Origin: Fen-999 sp044220545
Lineage (GTDB): Bacteria; Pseudomonadota; Gammaproteobacteria; Burkholderiales; Rhodocyclaceae
Direction: 5' to 3'
NCBI GenBank assembly: GCA_044220545.1
Contig: JBGAQX010000039.1
Location: forward strand, 6,126 to 70,125
Length of the DNA stretch: 64,000 bases
Under the pieces are notes generated by a model. That model was not told the DNA's origin. It saw only the letters and a list, made by a program, of their open reading frames with translations, and did not search any database. A program made the translations under genes and the position numbers. Shown in pieces: positions 34,512 through 43,175 of the stretch. How positions within the stretch are numbered: the first letter of the stretch is position 1; every line of letters begins with the position of its first letter.

Positions 34512-35599
34512 TCACTCCTCCGCCAGGGCTCGGCCGATCACCAGTCGCTGGATGTCGGAAGCACCCTCGTAGATTTGACAGACCCGGACATCCCGGTAGA
34601 TGCGCTCCACCGGAAAGTCGGCCACGACCCCGTAGCCGCCATGAATCTGAATGGCATCGGAGCATACCCGTTCCGCCATCTCGGAGGCGAACAGTTTGGC
34701 CATCGAGGCTTCCTTCAGGCAGGGCCGATCGGCATCGCGCAGGCTGGCGGCATGCCAGACCAGCTGCCGCGCCGCCTCGATGCGCGTCGCCATGTCGGCC
34801 AGGCGAAAACTGACGGCCTGGTGTTCGATGATCGGCTTGCCGAACGCCACCCGCTCCCGGGCGTAGCGCAGCGCGGCTTCCAGCGCCGCGCGGGCCATGC
34901 CCACCGATTGGGCGGCAATGCCGATGCGGCCAGCCTCCAGATTCGACAGGGCGATGCGGTAACCGTCGCCTTCCTTGCCGAGCAGATGGTCGGCGCCAAT
35001 CCGGCAGTCCTCGAAAAGGATCTGCGCCGTGTCGGAGGCACGCTGGCCAAGCTTGTCCTCCAGCCGGGCGACGACGTAGCCGGGCGTGTCGGTGGGCACC
35101 ACGAAGCACGAGATCCCCCGCTTGCCGGCGGCCGGATCGGTGACGGCAAAGACGATGGCGATCCGGGCATTGCTGCCCGAGGTGATGAACTGCTTGACGC
35201 CGTTCAGCACCCACGCATCGCCGTCCCGAACCGCCCTGGTCTTGATGGCGGACGCGTCGGAACCGACATGCGGCTCGGTCAGGCAGAAGCAGCCGAGCAG
35301 CGCACCCGAAGCGGCGCCCTTCAGCCAGCGTTCCTTTTGCTCGTCGGTGCCATAGCGATTCAGGATGCCGCAGACCAGCGAGTTCTGCACTGACAGGATG
35401 GTCGAGGTGGCGCCGTCGCCGGCGGCGATCTCTTCCAGCGCCACGGCAAGCGAGACATAGTCGAGGGCCGCGCCGCCCCAGCGTTCCGGCACCACCATGC
35501 CCCAGACACCCAAAGCGGCCAGTTCCGCCAGCGGTTCGCGCGGAAACACCGAACCCGCAAGGTGTCGCGGATCAGCCCTTGCTCCTCGGTAAGCATCAT
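34512..35599 (-). pseudogene. Acyl-CoA dehydrogenase with broken N-terminus
   Basis: The main frame (GTG 35549 to the stop at 34512, 345 residues) is a normal acyl-CoA dehydrogenase from FPREPLAELAALGVWGMVVPE to the end, with CLTEPHVGSDASA, GVKQFITSG and the catalytic-Glu loop IYEGASDIQRLVIGR. The natural start is in another frame: ATG ATG at 35599/35596 begins MMLTEEQGLIRDTLR, 4 bp after the thiolase stop. About 17-20 residues (first helices) and the frame are lost between RDTLR and FPREP. So a deletion of about 50-60 bases that is not a multiple of three is inferred. The protein may be inactive, or this may be a sequence collapse. Confidence 0.8.
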
Positions 35600-35603
35600 G
35601 GCG

Positions 35604-36785
35604 TCAGACCATCTCGACGCCGACGGCGACCGCCTCGCCGCCACCGATGCACAAACTGGCGATACCGCGCTTGCCGCCGTACTTGCGCAGCGCGCCCAGC
35701 AGGGTGACGAGAATGCGGCAGCCCGATGCGCCGATGGGATGGCCGAGCGCGCAGGCGCCGCCGTGGACGTTTACCTTTGCCGCCGGCAGTTGCAGATCCC
35801 GCATGGCTGCCATGGTGACGACGGCGAAGGCCTCGTTGATTTCGTAGCAATCGATGCTCTCCGCCGTCCAGCCAATTTTGGCGAAGAGTTTTTGCATGGC
35901 AAAGACCGGCGCGGTGGTAAAGAGATTGGGTTCCTGGGCATGCGTGGCGTGGCCGACGATGCGGGCCAGCGGCGCGAGGCCCAGCGCCCTGGCCTTCGAT
36001 TCGCGCATAAGCACGACGGCGGCGGCGCCATCGGAGATCGACGACGAGTTGGCGGCGGTCACCGTACCGTCTTTCCTGAACGCCGGCTTGAGACCCGGAA
36101 TCTTGTCCAGCTGGGCCTTCCCGGGCTGCTCGTCCTGGTCGACGACCACATCGCCCTTGCGGCCGGCGATCGTCACCGGAGCCACTTCCCAGGCGAACGA
36201 GCCGTCCTTGATCGCCTGCTGGGCGCGCGTGGTGGAACGGATGGCGAATTCGTCCTGCGCCTCGCGCGTGAAGCCGTACTGCTCGGCGCACTCCTCGGCG
36301 AAGGTGCCCATCAGGCGGCCTTTCTGGTAGGCGTCCTCGAGGCCGTCGAAGAACATGTGGTCGAGCAGTTGGCCGTGGCCGAGCCGGTAACCGCCGCGCG
36401 CCTTGGGCAGCAGATAGGGCGCGTTGCTCATCGACTCCATGCCGCCGGCGACGCCGACTTCATAGCTACCGGCGAGCAGGCTGTCGTGCATCAGCATCAC
36501 AGCCTTCAACGCCGAACCGCAGACCTTGTGCACCGTGGTGCAGCCGGCCGACAGCGGCAGCCCGGCACCGAGCGCCGCCTGGCGCGCCGGCGCCTGGCCG
36601 ACGCCGGCCTGTAGCACGTTGCCGAACACGACTTCCTCGACCTGCTCGGGCCTGATGCCGGCGCGTTCTACGGCAGCCTTGATGGCGACGGCGCCAAGCT
36701 GCGGTGCCGTCAGCGAATTGAAATTGCCCTGAAATCCGCCCATTGGCGTGCGGGCGGCGGAGACGATGACGACCGGGTCGTTCAT
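35604..36785 (-). CDS. Acetyl-CoA acetyltransferase (thiolase II)
   Basis: A 393-residue thiolase that condenses two acetyl-CoA or cleaves acetoacetyl-CoA. Starts MNDPVVIVSAARTPMGGFQG. The nucleophilic Cys is in VHKVCGSALKAVM, followed by EINEAFAVV and CALGHPIGASGCRI with the His and second Cys. It lies between the isovaleryl-CoA dehydrogenase (11 bp gap) and the damaged dehydrogenase. It could process acetoacetyl-CoA from leucine or supply PHB precursors to the phaC gene nearby. Confidence 0.94.
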   Translation of the reverse strand: MNDPVVIVSAARTPMGGFQGNFNSLTAPQLGAVAIKAAVERAGIRPEQVEEVVFGNVLQAGVGQAPARQAALGAGLPLSAGCTTVHKVCGSALKAVMLMHDSLLAGSYEVGVAGGMESMSNAPYLLPKARGGYRLGHGQLLDHMFFDGLEDAYQKGRLMGTFAEECAEQYGFTREAQDEFAIRSTTRAQQAIKDGSFAWEVAPVTIAGRKGDVVVDQDEQPGKAQLDKIPGLKPAFRKDGTVTAANSSSISDGAAAVVLMRESKARALGLAPLARIVGHATHAQEPNLFTTAPVFAMQKLFAKIGWTAESIDCYEINEAFAVVTMAAMRDLQLPAAKVNVHGGACALGHPIGASGCRILVTLLGALRKYGGKRGIASLCIGGGEAVAVGVEMV

Positions 36786-36796
36786 GACAAGCTCCT

Positions 36797-37963
36797 TCAG
36801 GCCGTCTCCGCGAACAGTTCTCGGCCGATCAGCATGCGACGGATTTCGGAGGTGCCGGCGCCGATTTCGTAGAGCTTGGCGTCGCGCCAGAGGCGGCCGG
36901 TCGGGTATTCGTTGATGTAGCCGTTGCCGCCGAGCACCTGGATCGCTTCGCCGGCCATCCAGGTCGCCTTCTCGGCACTGTAGAGAATGGCGCCGGCGGC
37001 GTCCTTGCGCAGCGTGCGCGCGTGATCGGCGGCGTCGCAGGCCCGGCCGACCGCATAGACATAGGCCCGGCAAGCCTGCCAGGTGGTGTACATGTCGGCC
37101 ACCTTGCCCTGCATGAGCTGGAATTCGCCGATCGCCTGGCCGAACTGCTTGCGGTCGTGCAGGTAGGGAACGACGACATCCATGCACGCGGCCATGATGC
37201 CGAGCGGGCCGCCCGAGAGCACGGCGCGCTCGTAGTCGAGGCCGGACATCAGTACCTTGACGCCATTGCCCTCGCCGCCGAGCACGTTTTCCGCCGGCAC
37301 CTCGCAGTCCTCGAAAAAGAGCGGATGGGTGTTGGAGCCGCGCATACCCAGTTTGTCGAGGTGGCTGCCGTGGCTGAAGCCCTTCATCCCTTTCTCGACG
37401 ATGAAGGCGGTCATGCCCTTGGCGCCCGCCGCCGGATCGGTCTTCGCGTAGACGACGAGGGTGTCGGCGTCGCCGCCGTTGGTGATCCACATCTTGCTGC
37501 CGTTGAGGACGTAGCGGTCGCCCCGCTTGTCGGCCTTCAGCTTCATCGACACCACGTCGGAGCCGGCATTCGGCTCCGACATCGCCAGCGCGCCGACGTG
37601 CTCGCCCAAGATCAACCGGGGCAGGTACCGCTGCCGCTGCGCGTCGCTGCCATTGCGGTTGATCTGGTTCACGCACAGGTTCGAATGCGCACCGTACGAG
37701 AGACCGACCGAAGCTGAGGCGCGCGAAATCTCTTCCATGGCGATGATGTGCGCCAGGTAGCCCATGCCGGTGCCGCCATGTTCCTCGCCGACGGTCATGC
37801 CCAACAGGCCCATGCCGCCAAGTTTGCGCCACAGGTCGGCGGGGAACTCGTTGTCGCGGTCGACCTCGGCGGCCCGGGGCGCGATCTCCCCCCGGGCGAA
37901 GTCGCGCACGGCGTCGCGCAGGGCGTCGAGGTCTGCCCCGAGATGGAAGTTGAGGTCGTTCAT
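36797..37963 (-). CDS. liuA: Isovaleryl-CoA dehydrogenase (LiuA/Ivd)
   Basis: FAD enzyme oxidising isovaleryl-CoA to 3-methylcrotonyl-CoA, 388 residues, start ATG 37963. It has AMSEPNAGSDVVSMKLKAD, WITNGGDADTLVVYAKT, the catalytic-Glu segment LDYERAVLSGGPLGIM (the Glu at this site is characteristic of isovaleryl-CoA dehydrogenases) and QVLGGNGYINEYPTGRLWRD. The start overlaps the PaaI-type thioesterase gene by 4 bp. It is near the head of the liu operon. Confidence 0.95.
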   Translation of the reverse strand: MNDLNFHLGADLDALRDAVRDFARGEIAPRAAEVDRDNEFPADLWRKLGGMGLLGMTVGEEHGGTGMGYLAHIIAMEEISRASASVGLSYGAHSNLCVNQINRNGSDAQRQRYLPRLILGEHVGALAMSEPNAGSDVVSMKLKADKRGDRYVLNGSKMWITNGGDADTLVVYAKTDPAAGAKGMTAFIVEKGMKGFSHGSHLDKLGMRGSNTHPLFFEDCEVPAENVLGGEGNGVKVLMSGLDYERAVLSGGPLGIMAACMDVVVPYLHDRKQFGQAIGEFQLMQGKVADMYTTWQACRAYVYAVGRACDAADHARTLRKDAAGAILYSAEKATWMAGEAIQVLGGNGYINEYPTGRLWRDAKLYEIGAGTSEIRRMLIGRELFAETA

Positions 37964-38418
37964 GTCTCCGCCTTTCCGTGCATGGTCATCAGGGTCTGCT
38001 GCATGGTGGCGCAGTGGGTCAGCTTGTCGCCCTTGACCACATAGGCCTCGCCGCGCGTGATCACCAGCGTCTTGCCGGGCTTGATCACTTCGCCGGTGGC
38101 GATCAACAGTTCGCCGTCGCCTGGCGCGAGCAGGTTCAGCTTGAACTCCACCGACAGCACCGAGCTGTCCTCCGGCATGAGGGTGAAGCCGGCATAGCCG
38201 GCCGCGCTGTCCACCACCGTCGAGATGATGCCGGCGTGGAAGTAGCCATGCTGCTGGGTGAGCTCGGGCCGCCAGGGCAGGCGGATCTCGCACCAGCCGG
38301 GGCGCAGTTCCGCCAAGTCGGCCCCGATGTAGCCCATGACCCCCTGGCGGGCGAAGCTGGCCCTGACCTTGGCTTCCCAATCGGCATCCTTCGGCTCGAA
38401 CGAGCGTGTCTTGTGCAT
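37960..38418 (-). CDS. PaaI-family hotdog thioesterase
   Basis: A 152-residue hotdog-fold thioesterase. The family active-site region is QQHGYFHAGIISTVVDSAAGYAGF (helix with Gly-Gly-like turn and Asp), followed by VEFKLNLLAPGDGELLI. It likely hydrolyses acyl-CoA by-products of the pathway. It is the first gene of the liu operon. Its ATG is 18 bp downstream of the -10 box and about 25 bp from the MerR-type operator. Confidence 0.88.
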   Translation of the reverse strand: MHKTRSFEPKDADWEAKVRASFARQGVMGYIGADLAELRPGWCEIRLPWRPELTQQHGYFHAGIISTVVDSAAGYAGFTLMPEDSSVLSVEFKLNLLAPGDGELLIATGEVIKPGKTLVITRGEAYVVKGDKLTHCATMQQTLMTMHGKAET

Positions 38419-38435
38419 GACTCCTCCTGGATACG

Positions 38436-38465
38436 ATTCTAGGTTGACGTTTACGTCAACGTCAA
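38436..38465 (-). promoter_or_regulatory. LiuR-regulated promoter of the liu operon
   Basis: On the minus strand TTGACG (38460-38465) and TAGAAT (38436-38441) are separated by 18 bp. The spacer is almost entirely filled by a palindrome with perfect 8 bp arms GTTGACGT/ACGTCAAC (38443-38460). This is the layout of MerR-family promoters, with the site between -35 and -10, and the sequence resembles the LiuR motif known from proteobacterial branched-chain amino acid regulons. It directly precedes the thioesterase gene. Confidence 0.8.
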
Positions 38466-38504
38466 TATATCGTTACCGATGAATTCGGTGGATAGGCGGT
38501 GTTT

Positions 38505-38915
38505 TCAGGCGGCCCGGCGGCCATTCGGCGAAGAGGAGGCGGGTTCGGTGAGCAACTCCTGGCATTGCCGTTCGAAGCGGATGATCTCGTCCAGCACGGC
38601 CTCGATGTCTTCCCGCTGCTGCTCGAGGGCCGCCTTGCGCCGGGAGAGCACCCTGAGGAACTTGAGCAGTTGCGGGCTGCCATCCGTCGCGGTGTCGTAC
38701 ATGTCGATGAGTTCGCGAATCTCGGCCAGCGACAGACCGAGACGCTTGCCCCGCAGCGCAAGCTTGAGGCGGGTTCGGTCGCGCTTGGAGTACACGCGCT
38801 GCATGCCTTCCCGCTGCGGCGAAAGGAGGCCCTTGTCTTCGTAGTAACGGATGGCCCGGGGCGTCAGATCGAATTCGCGGGCCAGATCGGCGATGGAGAA
38901 CGTAGGGTCGCTCAT
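38505..38915 (-). CDS. liuR: MerR-family regulator of leucine degradation (LiuR)
   Basis: A 136-residue MerR regulator. The winged HTH is clear in FSIADLAREFDLTPRAIRYYEDKGLLSP (given in part: SIADLAREFDLTPRAIRYYE). A dimer-forming coiled coil follows from about residue 75, ending in RQCQELL. It lacks the metal-binding Cys pattern of the metal sensors, which fits LiuR. The ATG at 38915 is preferred over a TTG two codons upstream. The gene is 40 bp upstream of the LiuR-like promoter and reads in the same direction as the operon. Confidence 0.88.
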   Translation of the reverse strand: MSDPTFSIADLAREFDLTPRAIRYYEDKGLLSPQREGMQRVYSKRDRTRLKLALRGKRLGLSLAEIRELIDMYDTATDGSPQLLKFLRVLSRRKAALEQQREDIEAVLDEIIRFERQCQELLTEPASSSPNGRRAA

Positions 38916-39046
38916 GGACAAGACGTCATGAATAGTGAAATTTGTTGCACCGCACCATCAGACCGCCGTTCATGTAGAATGTTGTCTTACCTCAATTTTT
39001 CTCGGCCAGTTAAGCAGATTTCTCCGGGCAAATCAATTCAACGGCC

Positions 39047-40096
39047 ATGATGACTTCTCCCATCGTCTATCCCCACCAGACGCCGCCGGCAGCGGGGCGG
39101 GCGATGGTCGTGGCCCCCGGCATTCTCTGGTTGCGCATGCCCTTGCCCTTTGCGCTCGATCACATCAACCTGTGGCTGATCGAGGACGGCGCGGCCTGGA
39201 CCGCCGTCGATACCGGCATCGCCCTCGAGCCGGTCAAGGCGGCCTGGCAGGAGGTTCTCGCCGACCGGAAACTCTCGCGCCTGCTCGTCACGCACTTTCA
39301 CCCCGATCATCTCGGCCTGGCGGCCTGGTTGCAGGAACGAACCGGCGCGCCGCTCTGGATCAGCCAGAGCGAATACCTGACGGCGCATATGATCCGCGCC
39401 GAGCTGGCCGGCTATTCGGTGGCGGCGATGCTCGACTTCTTTCGCCGCCACGGCCTCGACGACGCCCGCATCGAGGGCTTGCGCGCCCGAGGCAATGCCT
39501 ATGCGCGCGTCGTACCCGCCATTCCGCCGACCTTCCATCCGCTCTGGGAAGGCGAGGACGTGACCATCGGCGGCACGGCCTGGCGCGTCATCGTCGGCCA
39601 TGGCCACGCACCCGAACACGCCAGCCTGTACTGCGCGGAACTCGGCGTGCTGATTTCGGGCGACATGCTGCTGCCGCGCATTTCCACCAATATCAGTGTC
39701 TTCGCCGGCGTCCCCGACGCCAATTCGCTGGCCTGGTTTCTGGCCTCGATCGATCGGCTGCGCGAACTGCCCGAAGACACCCTGGTGCTGCCCTCCCACG
39801 GCCTGCCCTTCCGCGGCCTGCATGCCCGGGTCGAGCAACTGGTTGCCCATCATGCCGCCCGCTGCGATGATCTGCTGCAAGCCTGCTCGGCACCGAAGAG
39901 CGCGGCCGACCTGCTGCCCGTGCTTTTCCCGCGCGAGATCACCGATCCGCATCAGACCATGTTCGCCATGGGCGAGGCGATCGCCCACTTGAACTACCTA
40001 GAACAGGCGTGCCAGTTAGAGCGCGCCGCCGAGAACGGCACCATCCGCTATGTCCAGAACCGAAAAGGAGTGAGAAATGGCCAACGCCCCGCATGA
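39047..40096 (+). CDS. MBL-fold metallo-hydrolase
   Basis: A 349-residue metallo-beta-lactamase fold protein. Metal ligands are seen in VTHFHPDHLGLA, VGHGHAPEHASLY and ISGDMLLPRIS, and SHGLPFRGLH gives the last His. The C-terminal ~90 residues are helical, like hydrolases often annotated near PHA or fatty acid genes. It overlaps phaC by 20 bp in another frame, so the two genes are likely coupled. The substrate is unknown. Two ATG codons in tandem lie at the start. Confidence 0.88.
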   Translation: MMTSPIVYPHQTPPAAGRAMVVAPGILWLRMPLPFALDHINLWLIEDGAAWTAVDTGIALEPVKAAWQEVLADRKLSRLLVTHFHPDHLGLAAWLQERTGAPLWISQSEYLTAHMIRAELAGYSVAAMLDFFRRHGLDDARIEGLRARGNAYARVVPAIPPTFHPLWEGEDVTIGGTAWRVIVGHGHAPEHASLYCAELGVLISGDMLLPRISTNISVFAGVPDANSLAWFLASIDRLRELPEDTLVLPSHGLPFRGLHARVEQLVAHHAARCDDLLQACSAPKSAADLLPVLFPREITDPHQTMFAMGEAIAHLNYLEQACQLERAAENGTIRYVQNRKGVRNGQRPA

Positions 40097-41888
40097 ACAC
40101 GCCCCGCTGCCCGACCCGCAGGAAATTGCCAAGACCTATGCCGAGGTTGCCCAGCGCGCTTCCAAGCTGCTCTCCGACCATATCCAGCGCCAGACAAAGA
40201 AAGGCGTCAGCGCGCCGGCCGATGAACTGGGCATCGCCCAGGCCTTCATGGACATGATGGCCAAGATGCTGGCCAACCCCTACAAGCTGGCCCAGGCGCA
40301 AATGAACCTGGTCTGGGACTACTTTTCCCTCTGGCAGCATTCGAGCCTGCGCCTCATGGGCATGGAGACCGCCCCGATCGCCCAACCGGCCAAGGACGAC
40401 AAGCGATTCAAGGACGAACAGTGGGAGGAGCACTTCCTGTTCGACTTCATCAAGCAGTCCTACCTGATCACCGCGCGCCACATCCACGACTCGGTGCGCA
40501 ATGTCGAGGGCATGGACGAGAACACCGAGAAGAAGGTCAACTTCTTCACCCGCCAGTTCATCGACGCGCTGTCGCCATCGAACTTCGCCATGACCAATCC
40601 GGAAGTGTTCCGCGAGACGGTGAAATCTCATGGCCAGAACCTGGTCAAGGGCTTCAACAACCTGCTGCGCGACATCGAGGACGGCGACGGCAACCTGCGC
40701 ATCAAGATGACCGACACCACCGCCTTCGAGCTGGGCAAGAACGTCGCCACCACGCCGGGCAAGGTGATCTTCCAGAACGAGCTGATCCAGCTCCTGCAGT
40801 TCAACCCGACCGGCAAGGAACACTACAAGCGCCCCTTGCTGATCTTCCCGCCCTGGATCAACAAGTACTACATCCTCGACCTGCGCGAGAAGAACTCCTA
40901 CATCAAGTGGGCGACCGACCAGGGCCACAGCGTCTTCGTCATGTCCTGGGTCAACCCGGATGAGAAGCTGGCCAAGAAGAGCTTCGAGGACTATCTGCTC
41001 GACGCCGCCCTGGTCGCCGTCGACAAGGTCTGCGAACAGACCGGCGAGAAGGAGATCAACGCCGCCGCCTACTGCCTGGGCGGCACCCTGCTGGCTTCGA
41101 CGCTCGCCTACATGACGGCCAAGAAGGACAAGCGGATCGCCTCGGCGACCTTCTTCACCACCATGCTCGACTTCTCGATTCCGGGCGAACTGGGTGTCTT
41201 CATCGACGAGAAGCAGGTTTCCAGCCTGGAAAAGAAGATGGCCGAGCGTGGCTTCCTCGAGGGCACCGAGATGGCCGGCACCTTCAACATGCTGCGCTCC
41301 AACGACCTGATCTGGTCGTTCGTGGTGAACAACTACCTGATGGGCAAGGACCCCTTCCCCTTCGACCTGCTGTTCTGGAACAGCGACTCGACGCGCATGC
41401 CGTACGCGATGCACAGCTTCTACCTGCGCAACATGTACATGAACAACCTGCTCAAGGAGCCGGGCGGCATCACCCTCGCCGGTGTGCCGATCGACCTCGG
41501 CAAGATCAAGACGCCGGCCTACTTCGTTTCCACCATCGAAGATCACATCGCGCCGTGGAAGAGTACTTTCCTGGGCGCGCAGCGCTTCTCCGGTCCGGTG
41601 CGTTTCGTGCTCGGCGGTTCCGGCCACATCGCCGGCATCGTCAATCCGCCGGCGGCCAACAAGTATGGCTACTGGCTGAACGACGACCTGGCGGAGACAG
41701 CCGACGAATGGCTGGAAGGCGCGACCCAGCAGCCCGGTTCCTGGTGGACCGACTGGCAGCAATGGGTGACCGCCATGGACGACCGCAAGGTGCCGGCGCG
41801 CGACCCGGCCAAGGGCAAGTTCAAGGTACTGGAAGACGCCCCGGGCTCGTTCGTCAAATTCCGCCTGGACACGCAGAAGAAGTCGTAA
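40077..41888 (+). CDS. phaC: Class I polyhydroxyalkanoate synthase PhaC
   Basis: Polymerises 3-hydroxyacyl-CoA into PHA granules, 603 residues (normal class I length). An AAGGAG site just before ATG 40077 fixes the start. The N-terminal domain includes NPYKLAQAQMNLVWDYFSLW. The lipase-like box is A-Y-C-L-G-G with catalytic Cys333 (first box Gly replaced by Ala). The catalytic Asp lies in STIEDHIAPW and the His in GGSGHIAGIVNPP. Other landmarks are PPWINKYYILDLREKNS and SWVNPDEKLA. Together with the thiolase in the liu operon this suggests PHB formation. No phaB or phaA gene lies adjacent. Confidence 0.95.
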   Translation: MANAPHEHAPLPDPQEIAKTYAEVAQRASKLLSDHIQRQTKKGVSAPADELGIAQAFMDMMAKMLANPYKLAQAQMNLVWDYFSLWQHSSLRLMGMETAPIAQPAKDDKRFKDEQWEEHFLFDFIKQSYLITARHIHDSVRNVEGMDENTEKKVNFFTRQFIDALSPSNFAMTNPEVFRETVKSHGQNLVKGFNNLLRDIEDGDGNLRIKMTDTTAFELGKNVATTPGKVIFQNELIQLLQFNPTGKEHYKRPLLIFPPWINKYYILDLREKNSYIKWATDQGHSVFVMSWVNPDEKLAKKSFEDYLLDAALVAVDKVCEQTGEKEINAAAYCLGGTLLASTLAYMTAKKDKRIASATFFTTMLDFSIPGELGVFIDEKQVSSLEKKMAERGFLEGTEMAGTFNMLRSNDLIWSFVVNNYLMGKDPFPFDLLFWNSDSTRMPYAMHSFYLRNMYMNNLLKEPGGITLAGVPIDLGKIKTPAYFVSTIEDHIAPWKSTFLGAQRFSGPVRFVLGGSGHIAGIVNPPAANKYGYWLNDDLAETADEWLEGATQQPGSWWTDWQQWVTAMDDRKVPARDPAKGKFKVLEDAPGSFVKFRLDTQKKS

Positions 41889-42316
41889 TGACGGCGGCGG
41901 TACGGGTTGTCTTCGACACCAACGTACTGCTTTCCCTTTTCGTCTTCGCCGACAGCCGCTACGCGCCTCTGCGCGAGCGGCTTGAAGGCGGCGAAATAGT
42001 CGCGCTGACCGACGAGCGCTGCCTTGGCGAATTCCGCCGAGTACTGGCCTATCCCATGTTCTCGTTGGCCGACGACGCGCAACGCGCGGCGTTCGAATCC
42101 TATTCCCGCCACGCCATCGTCGTTGCCGCCAAAGCCGATGCCGTTCCCTTGCCCCAATGCAAGGATGCCGACGACCAGAAGTTCCTCGAAGTCGCGCGCG
42201 ACGGCAAAGCGCGATGGCTGGTGACATCCGACAAGGCGCTGCTCAGGATGGCCCGTCGCCGCAAGCTGGCCCATCTGTTCGACATCATCACACCCGACCA
42301 GTCGCTCGCGCGATAA
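41888..42316 (+). CDS. PIN-domain protein (putative toxin, PIN family)
   Basis: A 142-residue PIN-domain protein. Acidic residues appear in VVFDTNVLLSLFVF, LGEFRRVLAYPMF, CKDADDQKFLEVA and LVTSDKALLRMA, the order expected for a PIN ribonuclease. The stop of phaC and this start share one base (TAATG), so translation is coupled. No antitoxin gene is visible on either side, so this may be an orphan toxin or a domesticated RNase. It is followed by a small hairpin before the convergent WYL gene. Confidence 0.85.
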   Translation: MTAAVRVVFDTNVLLSLFVFADSRYAPLRERLEGGEIVALTDERCLGEFRRVLAYPMFSLADDAQRAAFESYSRHAIVVAAKADAVPLPQCKDADDQKFLEVARDGKARWLVTSDKALLRMARRRKLAHLFDIITPDQSLAR

Positions 42317-42344
42317 GCGAAAGCCAGCCGCGTGTGCAGTCAGT

Positions 42345-42358
42345 CGTGGCGGCACGCC
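42345..42358. repeat. Short repeat, copy 1 (hairpin-forming)
   Basis: The 14-mer CGTGGCGGCACGCC occurs here and again at 43557-43570, both at gene ends. This copy extends into a perfect hairpin (GTGGCG-GCA-CGCCAC, 42346-42360) that overlaps the WYL stop codon and could end transcription from both convergent genes. Confidence 0.4.
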
Positions 42359-42359
42359 A

Positions 42360-43037
42360 CTAGTCTGTGACGTGGCGGAGGAAATCGGCCAGCGTCCTGC
42401 CCTCGTCCGGCGTGAAGATCTCGGCGAGCACGTCGGGCGCGCTCATGCGGTCCAGACGGAAGTTGCGGAAGTCGCGGCGCAGTTCGCACCAGCCGCCCAG
42501 CGACCAGCCGCCGCCCCAGAAGAACAGGCCGAGCGGCCACACCACGCGATTCGTCGCCAGACCGTCGGCGCGCACGTAGTCAAACCGGATCTTCCGCCGC
42601 CCGTCGATCGCCCCGCGCAGCGCGCCCAGCGGCGCCACCTGTCCGGGCGCAATGTGGAACGCTGGCACCAGCAGCGCCTGGCGCTCCAATTGCCCCTTGC
42701 CGCTCACGGGCAGCACCGACTCGATCTTCAACAGCGCGCGTTCCGCCGCCTTGCCCAATGCCTTGTCCGCCCAGCCGTGCACCATGCGACTGCCCAGCGC
42801 CAGTGCGGCGAGTTCCTCCCGGTCGAACATCAGCGGCGGCAAATGCGCACCCGCGCGCAGCAGGTAACCGACACCGGCCTCGCCGTCGACTTGCAGGCCA
42901 CTGGCCATCAGATCCGCCATGTCGCGGTACACGGTGCGCTCGGAAACCTCCAGTCTTTCGGCCAGCGTGCGCGCCGTCACCGCGCGGCCGCGGCCGAGCA
43001 GCAGGACGATCTGGAACAGACGGTCGGCACGGCGCAT
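42360..43037 (-). CDS. YafY-type WYL-domain transcriptional regulator
   Basis: A 225-residue regulator. The N-terminal winged HTH has LAERLEVSERTVYRDMADL. The WYL domain follows with PLGLFFWGGGWSLGGWCELR and DFRNFRLDRM, though the usual WYL triad reads W-S-L here. WYL domains sense small ligands or nucleic acids. AGGAGG precedes ATG 43037. The divergent neighbour is a VOC protein, a common pairing for YafY-type regulators. Repeats of TCCTGACA in the gap are likely operators. Confidence 0.9.
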   Translation of the reverse strand: MRRADRLFQIVLLLGRGRAVTARTLAERLEVSERTVYRDMADLMASGLQVDGEAGVGYLLRAGAHLPPLMFDREELAALALGSRMVHGWADKALGKAAERALLKIESVLPVSGKGQLERQALLVPAFHIAPGQVAPLGALRGAIDGRRKIRFDYVRADGLATNRVVWPLGLFFWGGGWSLGGWCELRRDFRNFRLDRMSAPDVLAEIFTPDEGRTLADFLRHVTD

Positions 43038-43045
43038 CGTCACCC

Positions 43046-43118
43046 TCCTGACAGGACGGCGGCAGCATAGCATCGGCCGATTGCCGCCCTGGGGCGACTC
43101 CTGACATGACGCTGTCAG
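43046..43118. promoter_or_regulatory. Candidate WYL-regulator operators
   Basis: The divergent gap has TCCTGACAGGA (43046-43056, an 11 bp palindrome) and a second element with arms CTGACA (43101-43106) and TGTCAG (43113-43118). The 8-mer TCCTGACA is thus repeated at 43046 and 43099. The repeats flank the likely promoter area of both the WYL regulator and the VOC gene. Confidence 0.5.
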
Positions 43119-43175
43119 CAGGGGTGACGGACAATGTGGGCAATCATCCCAACGACATCAACGAAAGGAAACGCC

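Noticed and set aside
31409..34813. A very long open frame (over 1100 codons) on the plus strand opposite liuB, liuC and the isomerase gene
   Set aside because: It is antisense to clearly homologous genes, has low-complexity Arg/Gly/His-rich composition and follows from high GC at third codon positions.
39939..42227. Minus-strand open frame opposite phaC
   Set aside because: Antisense of a well-supported PHA synthase, without recognisable motifs.
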